Program-made: the position numbers and the translations under genes | Assembly: GCF_016741935.1 (NCBI RefSeq) | Contig: NZ_JAERRG010000011.1 | Location: forward strand, 62,001 to 126,000 | From: Streptomyces endocoffeicus | GTDB taxonomy: Bacteria; Actinomycetota; Actinomycetes; Streptomycetales; Streptomycetaceae | Reading direction: 5' to 3' | DNA: 64,000 nt | The notes under the pieces: generated by a model | What the model was told of the DNA's origin: nothing | What the model saw: only the letters and a program-made list of their open reading frames with translations | The model's database searches: none | Part shown: positions 7,773 through 15,641 of the stretch, piece by piece | Layout: every line of letters starts with the position of its first letter | Position numbering within the stretch: the stretch's first letter is position 1

Positions 7773-8234
7773 CTAGCCGTCCTGGCGCAGCTCTCCGCTC
7801 AGGGGTCCGGTCCGGCTCCCCCAGCCGTAGCCGCGCTCCGCGCGCAACCGCACCACCAGTCGCCGCTCGGTCACCATCGCCGCGCGGAACTCCTCCCAGT
7901 CCGGATGCTCGCCCTGGATCGCGCGGTAGACCTCCACCAGCTCATCGGCGGTGGCGTCATGGGGATCGGTGGCGACCGGCGTCAGCTCGGCATCGCCCTC
8001 GGCCACCAGATAGGAGTAGTGGTCCCCGCTGGTGACGTAGAAGCTCGCGCGCGGATCGCGGCGCAGATTGCGGGTCTTGGCGCGGTCGTCGGTGACGGAG
8101 ATCCGGATGAGGCGCGTCGCGGGGTCATAGGTGAAGGCGACATTGGACAGCTGCGGCCGTCCGTCCCGCTTGAGGGTGACGAGCGCGCCGGTGCGCTGCT
8201 CCCGTAGCAGATCGAGCAGGGATCCCTCCGTCAT
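7773..8234 (-). CDS. PPOX-class F420-dependent oxidoreductase
   Basis: A 153-residue split-barrel flavin/deazaflavin-binding protein related to pyridoxamine 5'-phosphate oxidase. Features are GALVTLKRDGRPQLSNVAFTY, the RISVTDDRAKTRNLRRDPR cofactor-binding stretch, and a YLVAEGDAEL strand; this subgroup in actinobacteria uses coenzyme F420. The ATG at 8234 starts MTEGSLLDLL, the usual family N terminus. No Shine-Dalgarno sequence precedes it, so the message may be leaderless. It stands alone and divergent from dnaE2; the substrate is unknown. Confidence 0.85.
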   Translation of the reverse strand: MTEGSLLDLLREQRTGALVTLKRDGRPQLSNVAFTYDPATRLIRISVTDDRAKTRNLRRDPRASFYVTSGDHYSYLVAEGDAELTPVATDPHDATADELVEVYRAIQGEHPDWEEFRAAMVTERRLVVRLRAERGYGWGSRTGPLSGELRQDG

Positions 8235-8376
8235 GGTGATCAGCATACGCACGGGCCGGTGGCCCGCCTACTGATTCGACCCACCGGCTTCCGCGTGCCG
8301 CGTTCACAAGGCGACACGCGGAATTAAGGGGCGTTTTAGGTGCTTATGGTGGAGAGGGAAGTGCCATCGAAACCGA

Positions 8377-8394
8377 CTCGCACGCGTGTTCGAG
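8377..8394 (+). promoter_or_regulatory. LexA/SOS box upstream of dnaE2
   Basis: CTCGCAC-GCGT-GTTCGAG fits the actinobacterial SOS palindrome TCGAAC-N4-GTTCGA with a single mismatch in the left half. It lies 67 bp upstream of the dnaE2 start and implies DNA-damage induction of the two-gene operon. Confidence 0.65.
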
Positions 8395-8461
8395 AATGGG
8401 GTTATGGTGGGGCGTGGGACATGCGGGGTCGGTCAGGGGGTGTGAGCAGCGGGAGGTGTGG

Positions 8462-11400
8462 ATGCCAGGCTTCACGCATCTGCACACCGCGTCCGGGTTC
8501 TCCATGCGGTACGGGGCCGCGCACCCGGAGCGGCTGGCGCGGCGTGCCGCCGAGCGCGGCATGGACGCGATCGCGCTGACCGACCGCGACAGCCTCGCCG
8601 GAGCGGTGCGGTTCGCCCGGGCGTGTGAGCGCGCGGGGGTGCGGCCGCTGTTCGGGGTGGACCTCGCCGTACGGATGGAGGCCCCGGAGCCGGGGCGCAC
8701 CGCCCGGCGCCGTACGCCGGTGCGCGGCGGGGCGTTCATCGACGAGTCCACGCCCCGGGCGGTCTTCCTCGCCCGGGACGGCGCGCCCGGCTGGGCCGCG
8801 CTCTGCGGGCTGGTCTCCGCCGCCCACGCGGGCCTCGCCCACCCCGGAACCGCCCGGACGAACGGCGCCGGCCCGCCCCTGCTGCACTGGCGCGATCTGG
8901 TGAGCGACCCCGGCGCGCTCGCCCCGCTGACCGTGCTGCTCGGCCCGGACTCCGACGTCGGCCGGGCCCTGGCCGCCGGGCGCCCCGACCGGGCCGCCCG
9001 GCTGATCGCCCCCTGGCGCGAACTCTTCGGCGACGCGCTGCGGCTGGAGACCGTATGGCACGGCCGCACCGGCACCGGACCGGGCTCGCTGCGGCTCGCC
9101 GCCCGTACCGTCGGCTTCGCCGCCGAGCAGGGCGTCCCGGCCGTGCTGAGCAACGCCGTCCGCTACGCCGATCCGGGGGAGGGGCCGGTCGCCGACGTCC
9201 TGGACTCGGCCCGCCGACTCGTCCCCATCGACCCGCGCGACCCCGGGGCGCTCGACAGCGGCGAGCGCTGGCTCAAGGGCCCCCGGGACATGGCGAAGGC
9301 GGCCGAGCGGATCGTGGAGGCGGCGGGGCTGCGGCGGGACGCCGCGCACCGGCTGCTGGAGGAGACCCGGCGCACCGCCGCCGGGTGTCTGGTCGACCCC
9401 GAGGACCACATCGGCCTGGGCAGCGTCCACTTCCCCGAGCCCCGGCTGGTCGGGGCCGGACGGCGGAGCGCCGAGCGGGTGCTGCGGTCGCGCTGCGCCG
9501 CCGCGATGGTGCTGCGGGGGTACGACCGCGACCGGGCGCGCTGGGAGCGGCTGGAGGACGAGCTGCGCACCATCGAACGGCTCGGCTTCGCCTCGTACTT
9601 CCTCACCGTCGCGCAGGTCGTCGACGACACCCGGGAGCTGGGCATCCGGGTGGCCGCCCGGGGCTCCGGCGCCGGATCGTTCGTCAACCATCTGCTGGGC
9701 ATCGCCCATGCCGACCCCGTGGCCAACGGCCTGCTGATGGAGCGCTTCCTGTCGGTGCGGCGGGCGGCGCTGCCCGATATCGACATCGATGTGGAGTCGG
9801 CGCGCCGGCTCGACGTCTATCGCGCGATCTTCGAGCGGTTCGGGGCGGAGCGGGTCGCGACCGTCTCGATGCCCGAGACCTACCGGGTGCGCCACGCCGT
9901 ACGGGACGTGGGCGCGGCGCTCGGCATGGACCCGGCCGAGGTGGACCGGCTCGCCAAGTCCTTCCCGCATATCCGCGCCCGCGATGCCCGCGCGGCGCTC
10001 GCGGAACTGCCCGAGCTGCGGGAGCTACGGGAGGCGACCGTCGAGCAGGAACGTTTCGGCAGGTTCTGGGAGCTGGTCGAGGCGCTCGACGGACTGCCCC
10101 GTGGCATCGCCATGCACCCCTGCGGAGTGCTGCTCTCGGACGCCGGGCTGCTGGCCCGTACGCCCATCGTGCCGACCAGCGGCGAGGGCTTCCCCATGTC
10201 GCAGTTCGACAAGGACGACGTGGAGGAGCTCGGACTGCTCAAGCTGGATGTCCTCGGGGTGCGGATGCAGTCCGCGATGGCGCACGCGGTCGCGGAGATC
10301 CAGCGGGCCACCGGGCGTGTCGTGGACATCGACGACCCCGAACAGGTGCGGCCCGGCGATTCGGCCACCTACGACCTGATCCGCTCCACCGAGACCCTCG
10401 GCTGCTTCCAGATCGAATCGCCCGGTCAGCGCGATCTGCTCGGCCGGCTGCAGCCCACCTCCTTCCACGATCTCGTGGTCGACATATCGCTTTTCCGGCC
10501 CGGTCCGGTCGCCGCCGACATGGTCCGGCCCTTCATCGATGCCCGGCACGGCCGCAAGCCCCCGCGCTATCCGCATCCGGACCTGGAGGACGCGCTGCGC
10601 GAGACATACGGGGTCGTGGTCTTCCATGAGCAGATCATCAAGATCGTGTCGATCATGACCGGATGTGAAAGGGACCTCGCCGATGAGGCGCGGCGCGCGC
10701 TGTCCGACCCCGAGCGGCAGGGGCGGGTGCGGGCCTGGTTCCACGCGGAGGCGGAGAAGCGGGGCTACGCGCCGGAGGTGCGGCTGCGCACCTGGGAGAT
10801 CGTCGAGGCGTTCGGCTCGTACGGCTTCTGCAAGGCGCATGCCGTCGCCTTCGCGGTCCCGACGTATCAGTCCGCCTGGCTCAAGGCGCACCATCCGGCC
10901 GCCTTCTACGCCGGGTTGCTCACCCATGACCCCGGGATGTACCCGAAGCGGCTGCTGCTGGCGGACGCGCGGCGGCGCGGGGTGCCGATCCTGCCGCTGG
11001 ATGTGAACCGGTCGGGGGCCACCTATCGAATCGAACTGACGTCTGGTGATTCTCGTGACAGCCAAAATAAACGTGACAGCCGTGATAAACATGACGGCCG
11101 TGATAAGCGTGACAGCCGTCGTAAAGCGGACGCCGGTATCCGGCTGGCGCTGAGCGACGTCCATGGCATCAGCGAGGCCGAGACCGAGCGGATCGCGGCC
11201 GGACAGCCGTACTCCTCGCTCCAGGACCTGTGGCTGCGAGCCCATCCCGGGCGGCCGGTCGCCGAACGGCTGGCCCAGGTCGGCGCGTTGGACGCGTTCG
11301 GCGCGAGCCGCCGCGATCTGCTGCTGCGGATCGCCGAGCTGCACCGGCAGCAGCGGGGCGCCGCCGCCCGGCACAACGCGGAGGGCCAGCTTCCGCTGGC

Positions 11401-12037
11401 CGAGACCGGCCCCGCCGCCCCCGCCGGGCTCCCCGACCTCGACGCGGACGAACGCCTCGGCGCCGAACTCGGCATCCTCGGCATGGACGTCTCCCGCCAT
11501 CTGATGGGCGATCACCGGGACTTCCTGGAGGAGCTGGGCGCGATCCCCGCGAAGCGGCTGCGCGACGCGCCGCACGGGGAGGTCGTGCTCGTCGCCGGCG
11601 CCAAGGCCGCCACCCAGACCCCGCCGATCCGCTCCGGGCGCCGGGTCATCTTCACCACGCTCGACGACGGTACGGGGCTGGTCGACTGCGCCTTCTTCGA
11701 CGACAGCCACGCGGCGTGCGCGCACACCGTCTTCCACTCCTGGCTGCTGCTCGTCCGCGGCGTGGTCCAGCGGCGCGGCCCGCGCAGCCTCAGCATCGTC
11801 GGCTCGGCCGTGTGGAACCTCGCCGAACTGGCCCAGCTCAGGAAGGAGGGCGGTCTCGGGGCGGTCGCCGCCGAACTGGCGGGGGCGGGCCCGGAGACGG
11901 CCGAAGTGGACTCCGGCCGCCGCATCGAGATGCCCACCGGCTACGCCATGCACCCCTGGGCCGACCTCCGGCCCGCGGGCGACCAGGCCGCCACCGGCCG
12001 CAAACTGTGGCACTCCAGCCCGGGGAGCGCGGGATGA
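8462..12037 (+). CDS. dnaE2: Error-prone DNA polymerase III alpha subunit
   Basis: A 1,191-residue C-family DNA polymerase of the DnaE2 (ImuC) type, the translesion polymerase of SOS mutagenesis. The N-terminal PHP domain begins FTHLHTASGFSM. The polymerase core shows the catalytic acidic motif LPDIDIDVES and RGSGAGSFVNH. Helix-hairpin-helix, OB-fold (near 1040-1120) and short C-terminal regions follow. The ATG at 8462 follows GGGAGGTG and begins the conserved MPGFTHLH. A charged tandem insert rich in RDSRDK lies near residues 865-892 (11055-11123) and is probably a surface linker. The stop overlaps the next start as ATGA. An SOS box lies upstream. Confidence 0.95.
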   Translation: MPGFTHLHTASGFSMRYGAAHPERLARRAAERGMDAIALTDRDSLAGAVRFARACERAGVRPLFGVDLAVRMEAPEPGRTARRRTPVRGGAFIDESTPRAVFLARDGAPGWAALCGLVSAAHAGLAHPGTARTNGAGPPLLHWRDLVSDPGALAPLTVLLGPDSDVGRALAAGRPDRAARLIAPWRELFGDALRLETVWHGRTGTGPGSLRLAARTVGFAAEQGVPAVLSNAVRYADPGEGPVADVLDSARRLVPIDPRDPGALDSGERWLKGPRDMAKAAERIVEAAGLRRDAAHRLLEETRRTAAGCLVDPEDHIGLGSVHFPEPRLVGAGRRSAERVLRSRCAAAMVLRGYDRDRARWERLEDELRTIERLGFASYFLTVAQVVDDTRELGIRVAARGSGAGSFVNHLLGIAHADPVANGLLMERFLSVRRAALPDIDIDVESARRLDVYRAIFERFGAERVATVSMPETYRVRHAVRDVGAALGMDPAEVDRLAKSFPHIRARDARAALAELPELRELREATVEQERFGRFWELVEALDGLPRGIAMHPCGVLLSDAGLLARTPIVPTSGEGFPMSQFDKDDVEELGLLKLDVLGVRMQSAMAHAVAEIQRATGRVVDIDDPEQVRPGDSATYDLIRSTETLGCFQIESPGQRDLLGRLQPTSFHDLVVDISLFRPGPVAADMVRPFIDARHGRKPPRYPHPDLEDALRETYGVVVFHEQIIKIVSIMTGCERDLADEARRALSDPERQGRVRAWFHAEAEKRGYAPEVRLRTWEIVEAFGSYGFCKAHAVAFAVPTYQSAWLKAHHPAAFYAGLLTHDPGMYPKRLLLADARRRGVPILPLDVNRSGATYRIELTSGDSRDSQNKRDSRDKHDGRDKRDSRRKADAGIRLALSDVHGISEAETERIAAGQPYSSLQDLWLRAHPGRPVAERLAQVGALDAFGASRRDLLLRIAELHRQQRGAAARHNAEGQLPLAETGPAAPAGLPDLDADERLGAELGILGMDVSRHLMGDHRDFLEELGAIPAKRLRDAPHGEVVLVAGAKAATQTPPIRSGRRVIFTTLDDGTGLVDCAFFDDSHAACAHTVFHSWLLLVRGVVQRRGPRSLSIVGSAVWNLAELAQLRKEGGLGAVAAELAGAGPETAEVDSGRRIEMPTGYAMHPWADLRPAGDQAATGRKLWHSSPGSAG
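11055..11123 (+). repeat. In-frame 18-bp tandem repeat inside dnaE2
   Basis: The unit CGTGACAGCCGTGATAAA recurs with small changes four times and encodes RDSRDK-like hexapeptides. The segment is rich in AAA, AAT, GAT and CGT codons, unlike the rest of the gene. It falls between the polymerase core and the C-terminal domains, so it is tolerated as a linker. Confidence 0.85.
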
Positions 12038-13227
12038 CCGCCGGCCGGCGCCCCTTCCCGACCCGCCTGATGGACATGGCCCCGCCGGGCGGTGGCCGGG
12101 CCGTGGGCCCGGAGCGGGCGGGCGAGGTGCCGCATGTGCTGTACGTGCGGTTCCACCCCGCGCCCGGGGAGGACGTCTACCAGGGGCTGCTCACCCTGCT
12201 CGGCGAGCTGACGCCCGTCGTCGAGGCGCTGCCGCCCGACGCCGCGCTCGCGGATGTGCGGGGCGCGCTGCGGTACTTCGGGCGGGACGCGGCGGGGCTG
12301 GCCGAGATCGTACGGGTCCGGGCGCTGGCCCGGTACGGCGTGGACTGCACCATCGGCGTCGCCGCCAACCCCCTGCTCGCGCGCATGGCCGCCCACGAAG
12401 CCCACGAAGCCCACGAAGCCCACGAGGCCCAGGAGACCCAGGGGGTTCAGGGGGTTCAGGGCACTCAGGAGTCCGGCGCCCCCGGGGACGGTCGGTCCGG
12501 GCGTACGGCCGGGGCCGTCCGTACGGCCGGGGCCGTCCGTACCGTTCCCGGCGATCCGGACGCCGTCGCCGCGTTCCTGGCCCGTAAGCCGCCCATCGCC
12601 CTGCCCGGGGTGGGGCCCGCGACCGCGCGCGCCCTGAGCGCGTACGGGCTGGACAGCGCCGCGCGGATCGCCGCCGCGCCGCTGTCCACCCTCCAGCGGA
12701 TCCTCGGCGCGGCGACCGCGCGCCGTGTCCACGGCTGGGCGCGCGGTATCGACCCGGCGCCGGTCACCCCGAACGCCCCCGCCCGTGCGATGGGCGCCGA
12801 ACACCGCTTCCGCCGCGACGAGTTGGACCCCGTCCGCCGTCGCCGCGCGCTGCTCACCCTCGCCGACGGGCTCGGTGTCCGGCTGCGGACGAGCGGGCAG
12901 GTGGCGGCCGCGATCAGCCTCACCGTCCGCTACGCCGACCGCTCCACGACCACCCGCACCCGCACCCTGACCGAGCCCACCGCCCACACCCCGGCGCTGA
13001 CCGCCGCCGCGTACGCGCTGCATGACGCGCTCGGGCTGCAGCGGGCCCGGGTGCGGTCCGTGGCGCTGCGCGTCGAGGGGCTGACGGACGCCGGACTCGC
13101 CTCCCACCAGCTGACGTTCGACCCCGCGGACGAGAAGTCACGCCGGCTGGAGGCCGCCGCCGACCGGGCCCGTGCCCGCTTCGGCGTCTCCGCGGTCCGG
13201 CCCGCCGGGTTCCTCGACGTCGCGTAA
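12034..13227 (+). CDS. ImuB-like Y-family DNA polymerase paralogue, catalytic acids missing
   Basis: A 397-residue Y-family protein coupled to dnaE2 by an ATGA overlap. The palm is recognisable (PHVLYVRFHP; ALADVRGALRYFG; TIGVAANPLLARMAA), and a helix-hairpin-helix (ALPGVGPATARAL) and little-finger domain follow. The Asp-x-Asp of the first motif is replaced by VRFHP, and the Ser-x-Asp-Glu of the second is absent. Like mycobacterial ImuB it is therefore probably a non-catalytic adaptor bringing DnaE2 to the clamp. A C-terminal HQLTFD resembles a beta-clamp-binding motif. Residues about 118-170 are a repeat-encoded linker (AHEAHEAHE, then RTAGAVRTAGAV). No ImuA' gene is adjacent. Confidence 0.85.
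   Translation: MTAGRRPFPTRLMDMAPPGGGRAVGPERAGEVPHVLYVRFHPAPGEDVYQGLLTLLGELTPVVEALPPDAALADVRGALRYFGRDAAGLAEIVRVRALARYGVDCTIGVAANPLLARMAAHEAHEAHEAHEAQETQGVQGVQGTQESGAPGDGRSGRTAGAVRTAGAVRTVPGDPDAVAAFLARKPPIALPGVGPATARALSAYGLDSAARIAAAPLSTLQRILGAATARRVHGWARGIDPAPVTPNAPARAMGAEHRFRRDELDPVRRRRALLTLADGLGVRLRTSGQVAAAISLTVRYADRSTTTRTRTLTEPTAHTPALTAAAYALHDALGLQRARVRSVALRVEGLTDAGLASHQLTFDPADEKSRRLEAAADRARARFGVSAVRPAGFLDVA
12391..12545 (+). repeat. Cluster of in-frame tandem repeats inside imuB-like gene
   Basis: Four 9-bp units (GCCCACGAA) at about 12391-12427 are followed by two 9-bp GGGGTTCAG units and then 18-bp GTACGGCCGGGGCCGTCC units. All keep the reading frame and expand a linker between palm and helix-hairpin-helix regions. 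Confidence 0.85.
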
Positions 13228-13326
13228 GTTCCTCGGCTTCCTCGGCTTCCTCGACTTCCTCGACTTCCTCGATGTCGCGTAAGCCGCAGGTCCCACCAGT
13301 CCCACTGGTTTTCCCCACTTCGCGTA
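13216..13326 (+). repeat. Duplicated stop-codon context after imuB-like gene
   Basis: The last codons (TTCCTCGACGTCGCGTAA) are followed by a run of TTCCTCGGC/TTCCTCGAC 9-mers ending in a second GATGTCGCGTAA near 13275 and a third CTTCGCGTAA near 13326. Slippage has produced successive in-frame stop contexts. Confidence 0.75.
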
Positions 13327-13512
13327 ACCCGGCGCATTCCTGGACGTCCCGTGAAAAGCGTGTAAACGTTCCTTCACTGACGAATGGCTGGATGGCTTTG
13401 CTACTCGCGCGTAATTTCGAGTGAGCGCACCACTCTTGTGATCCGGATCGCAGGCGCAGCGCAAGCGCACCGTCAGCGCGACTCTCTCCCCCACCAGCGA
13501 GGAGTTCATGTG

Positions 13513-14406
13513 ATGCTGCCCTGGAGGCGTATCCGGCGAATCCGGAAGACCAAGACCCGCACCTTACTACCCGCCCTGGCCCTCGCGGTCGCGGCGAGCG
13601 CGGCCACCCCCACCGCCGCGCTCGCCACGGACACCGCGTCGAAGGCGGTGAGCAGCGGCTGGAACGACTACTCCTGCAAGCCATCGGCCCAACACCCCCG
13701 CCCCGTCGTCCTGGTGCACGGCACCTTCGGCAACTCCGTCGACAACTGGCTGGGCTTCGCGCCCTACCTGGTCCAGCGCGGTTACTGCGTCTTCTCCCTC
13801 GACTACGGCCAACTGCCCCTCGTCCCGCTGTTCCACGGTCTGGGGCCGGTCGACCAGTCGGCCAAGCAGCTGTCCGCCTATGTGGACCGGGTGCTCGCCG
13901 CCACCGGCGCCGCCAAGGTCGACATGGTCGGGCATTCGCAGGGCGGGATGATGCCCCGCTACTACCTCAAGTTCCTCGGTGGCGCGCCGAAGGTGAACGC
14001 CCTGGTCGGCATCGCCCCCACCAACCACGGAACCACCCTGTCCGGGCTGACGAAGCTGCTGGACTACTTCCCCGGGGCCGGCGACATCATCGCCAAGGGC
14101 GCCCCGGGGCTGATGGACCAGGTGGTCGGCTCGGACTTCCTGCGGCGCCTCAACGAGGGCGGCGACACCGTCCCCGGAGTGCGCTACACCGTCATCTCGA
14201 CCAAGTACGACGAGGTCGCCACGCCCTACCGGGCGCAGTTCCTCTCCGGTCCGAACGTCAAGAACGTGCTGATCCAGGACCTGTGCGCGACCGACATCTC
14301 CGAGCACGTGACCATCGGGCTGACCGACGGTCTGGCCTTCCACGAGGCCGTCAACGCCCTCGATCCGGAACACGCCACGCCGACGACGTGTGCGTCGGAC
14401 GACTGA
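13513..14406 (+). CDS. Secreted alpha/beta-hydrolase lipase (EstA/Lipase_2 type)
   Basis: A 297-residue exported lipase/esterase. A long basic signal peptide (WRRIRRIRKTKTR, hydrophobic stretch, ALATD) precedes an alpha/beta-hydrolase domain. An oxyanion HG motif lies in VLVHGTFGN, the nucleophile is in MVGHSQGGMM, the likely acid in STKYDEVATP and the His in ISEHVTIG. Four Cys suggest two disulfides. GGAG at 13501-13504 precedes the ATG at 13513 by 8 nt; a GTG one codon earlier is possible. Codon 18 is TTA (13564-13566), so full expression should need the bldA tRNA. It is monocistronic, followed by a hairpin. Confidence 0.9.
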   Translation: MLPWRRIRRIRKTKTRTLLPALALAVAASAATPTAALATDTASKAVSSGWNDYSCKPSAQHPRPVVLVHGTFGNSVDNWLGFAPYLVQRGYCVFSLDYGQLPLVPLFHGLGPVDQSAKQLSAYVDRVLAATGAAKVDMVGHSQGGMMPRYYLKFLGGAPKVNALVGIAPTNHGTTLSGLTKLLDYFPGAGDIIAKGAPGLMDQVVGSDFLRRLNEGGDTVPGVRYTVISTKYDEVATPYRAQFLSGPNVKNVLIQDLCATDISEHVTIGLTDGLAFHEAVNALDPEHATPTTCASDD

Positions 14407-14424
14407 CACCTCCGTCATGCATGG

Positions 14425-14458
14425 CGCGCCCTGCCTCGGTCCGTACGAGCAGGGCGCG
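14425..14458 (+). terminator. Hairpin after lipase
   Basis: A perfect 10-bp stem (CGCGCCCTGC / GCAGGGCGCG) with a 14-nt loop, 19 bp after the lipase stop and pointing at the convergent ohr gene. Confidence 0.6.
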
Positions 14459-14476
14459 TCGCCCGTCGGAGGATCC

Positions 14477-14518
14477 GTTACCCGTTACCCGTTACCCGTT
14501 ACTCATTGCCCGTTACTC
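14477..14518. repeat. GTTACCC 7-bp tandem repeats at end of ohr
   Basis: Four GTTACCC-type units at 14477-14504 plus two degenerate ones run into the ohr stop codon (14513-14515). Confidence 0.85.
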
Positions 14519-14929
14519 GGCGATGAGCTCGACCTCGATGTTGCCCCGCGTCGCCTTGGAGTACGGGCACACCTGGTGCGCCTGCTCGACCAGCTTGCGG
14601 CCGGTCTCGTTCTCCAGCTCGCCCGGCAGCTCGACGCGCAGCGTCACCTTGAGCCCGAAGCCGTCGTCCGCCGCGTCCTTGCCGATGCCGACCTCGGCGG
14701 TGACGGAGATGTCCTTGGTGTCGACCTTGGCCTGGCGGCCGACGAGGCCGAGCGCGGACGCGAAGCAGGCGGCGTAGCCCGCGGCGAACAGCTGCTCGGG
14801 GTTGGTGCCCTTGCCGTTGCCGCCGAGGGCGGGCGGCATGGCCAGCGGCAGGTCGAGCTGTCCGTCGGAGCTCACGGCCCGGCCGTCGCGTCCGTTGGCC
14901 GTGGCCACCGCGGTGTAGAGCGCGTCCAT
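14513..14929 (-). CDS. ohr: Organic hydroperoxide resistance protein Ohr (OsmC/Ohr family)
   Basis: A 138-residue thiol peroxidase that reduces organic hydroperoxides using lipoylated partners. The two catalytic Cys are visible in GYAACFASAL and QVCPYSKATRGN; the second context is the Ohr signature. The family Arg and Glu positions appear conserved. The ATG at 14929 (MDALYTAV) is preceded by AAAGGGA at 9 nt; an ATG three codons upstream has no site. It is divergent from the MarR-type ohrR gene, with a palindromic operator between them, the classic peroxide-sensing pair. Confidence 0.93.
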   Translation of the reverse strand: MDALYTAVATANGRDGRAVSSDGQLDLPLAMPPALGGNGKGTNPEQLFAAGYAACFASALGLVGRQAKVDTKDISVTAEVGIGKDAADDGFGLKVTLRVELPGELENETGRKLVEQAHQVCPYSKATRGNIEVELIAE

Positions 14930-15014
14930 GAAGACCATCCCTTTCGTGTTCCGGCAGTCGGAGGGAGGTGGGGGCTCGGGGTGCCCCGCCTCCGGGCAGA
15001 AGTAGAGCACACAA

Positions 15015-15034
15015 TTAAGTTGTGCACAACTAAA
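15015..15034. promoter_or_regulatory. OhrR operator between ohr and ohrR
   Basis: A 20-bp near-perfect palindrome centred on GTTGTGCACAAC (15019-15030), A/T-rich on both flanks, lies in the short divergent region. It overlaps the likely -10 regions of both genes, so reduced OhrR should repress both. Confidence 0.75.
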
Positions 15035-15049
15035 GGGTACGCTGGAGGC

Positions 15050-15601
15050 ATGTCACACCAGTCCGACCGCACCACCGACAGCACTGCCGACCGCGGCACT
15101 GACCGCGGCACCGACCGCGAGACCACCCCCGAGACCCCCTCCGAGCCGCGGCCCTCCGACGAACTGCTCCGGCTCGATCGGCAGCTCTGCTTCACCCTGC
15201 ACGCCGCCTCCCGCGCCTTCGACAGCCTCTACCGCCGGGTGCTGCGCGACACGGGGCTGACCTATCCGCAGTACCTGGCCATGCTGGTGCTCTGGGAGTA
15301 CGGGGAGATGCCGGTCAAGCGGCTGGGGGAGTACCTGCGGCTGGATTCCGGCACCCTTTCCCCGCTGCTCAAGCGGATGCAGTCGGCCGGACTCGTCCAG
15401 CGCGAGCGCAGCGCGCACGACGAGCGCTCGGTGACGGTCCGGCTCACGGCGGAGGGTGCGGCGCTGAAGGGGCGCGCCCAGGGCGTACCCCTGGCGGCGA
15501 TCGAGGCCAGCGGCCTCGGCCTGGAGGAGGCGGTGGACCTTCAGGCGCGGGTCCGGCGGCTGACGGCGGCCCTCGACGCGGCGCTGGCCGAGGAGGCGTG
15601 A
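15050..15601 (+). CDS. ohrR: MarR-family organic peroxide sensor OhrR
   Basis: A 183-residue winged-helix repressor. The peroxide-sensing Cys lies in LDRQLCFTLHAASRAF, matching OhrR. There is no second Cys, so this is the one-Cys type that relies on a small external thiol. The winged helix spans YLAMLVLWEYGEMPVKRL to LSPLLKRMQSAGLVQRERS. The first 35 residues are an unusual Thr/Asp/Glu-rich extension containing DRGTDRGTDR. The ATG at 15050 follows GCTGGAGG. Oxidation of the Cys should release the operator at 15015-15034 and induce ohr. Confidence 0.92.
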   Translation: MSHQSDRTTDSTADRGTDRGTDRETTPETPSEPRPSDELLRLDRQLCFTLHAASRAFDSLYRRVLRDTGLTYPQYLAMLVLWEYGEMPVKRLGEYLRLDSGTLSPLLKRMQSAGLVQRERSAHDERSVTVRLTAEGAALKGRAQGVPLAAIEASGLGLEEAVDLQARVRRLTAALDAALAEEA

Positions 15602-15605
15602 TCAC

Positions 15606-15641
15606 ACTGCGCGCTTCAGGAGCACTGCGCGCTTCAGGAGC
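15606..15641. repeat. 18-bp direct repeat between ohrR and LysR gene
   Basis: ACTGCGCGCTTCAGGAGC occurs twice in tandem, spanning the 3' end of the LysR coding sequence and the convergent gap. Confidence 0.8.

Noticed and set aside
8377..8461. An in-frame upstream start for dnaE2 near 8396
   Set aside because: It would place the start just downstream of the SOS box without a ribosome-binding site. The conserved MPGFTHLH with GGGAGGTG supports 8462.
9055..10629. A 524-codon plus-strand frame shifted within dnaE2
   Set aside because: Pure Arg/Gly/Pro composition typical of the +1 frame of GC-rich coding DNA.
10025..12013. A 662-codon minus-strand frame inside dnaE2
   Set aside because: Antisense to a highly conserved polymerase; no domain recognisable and no start signal.
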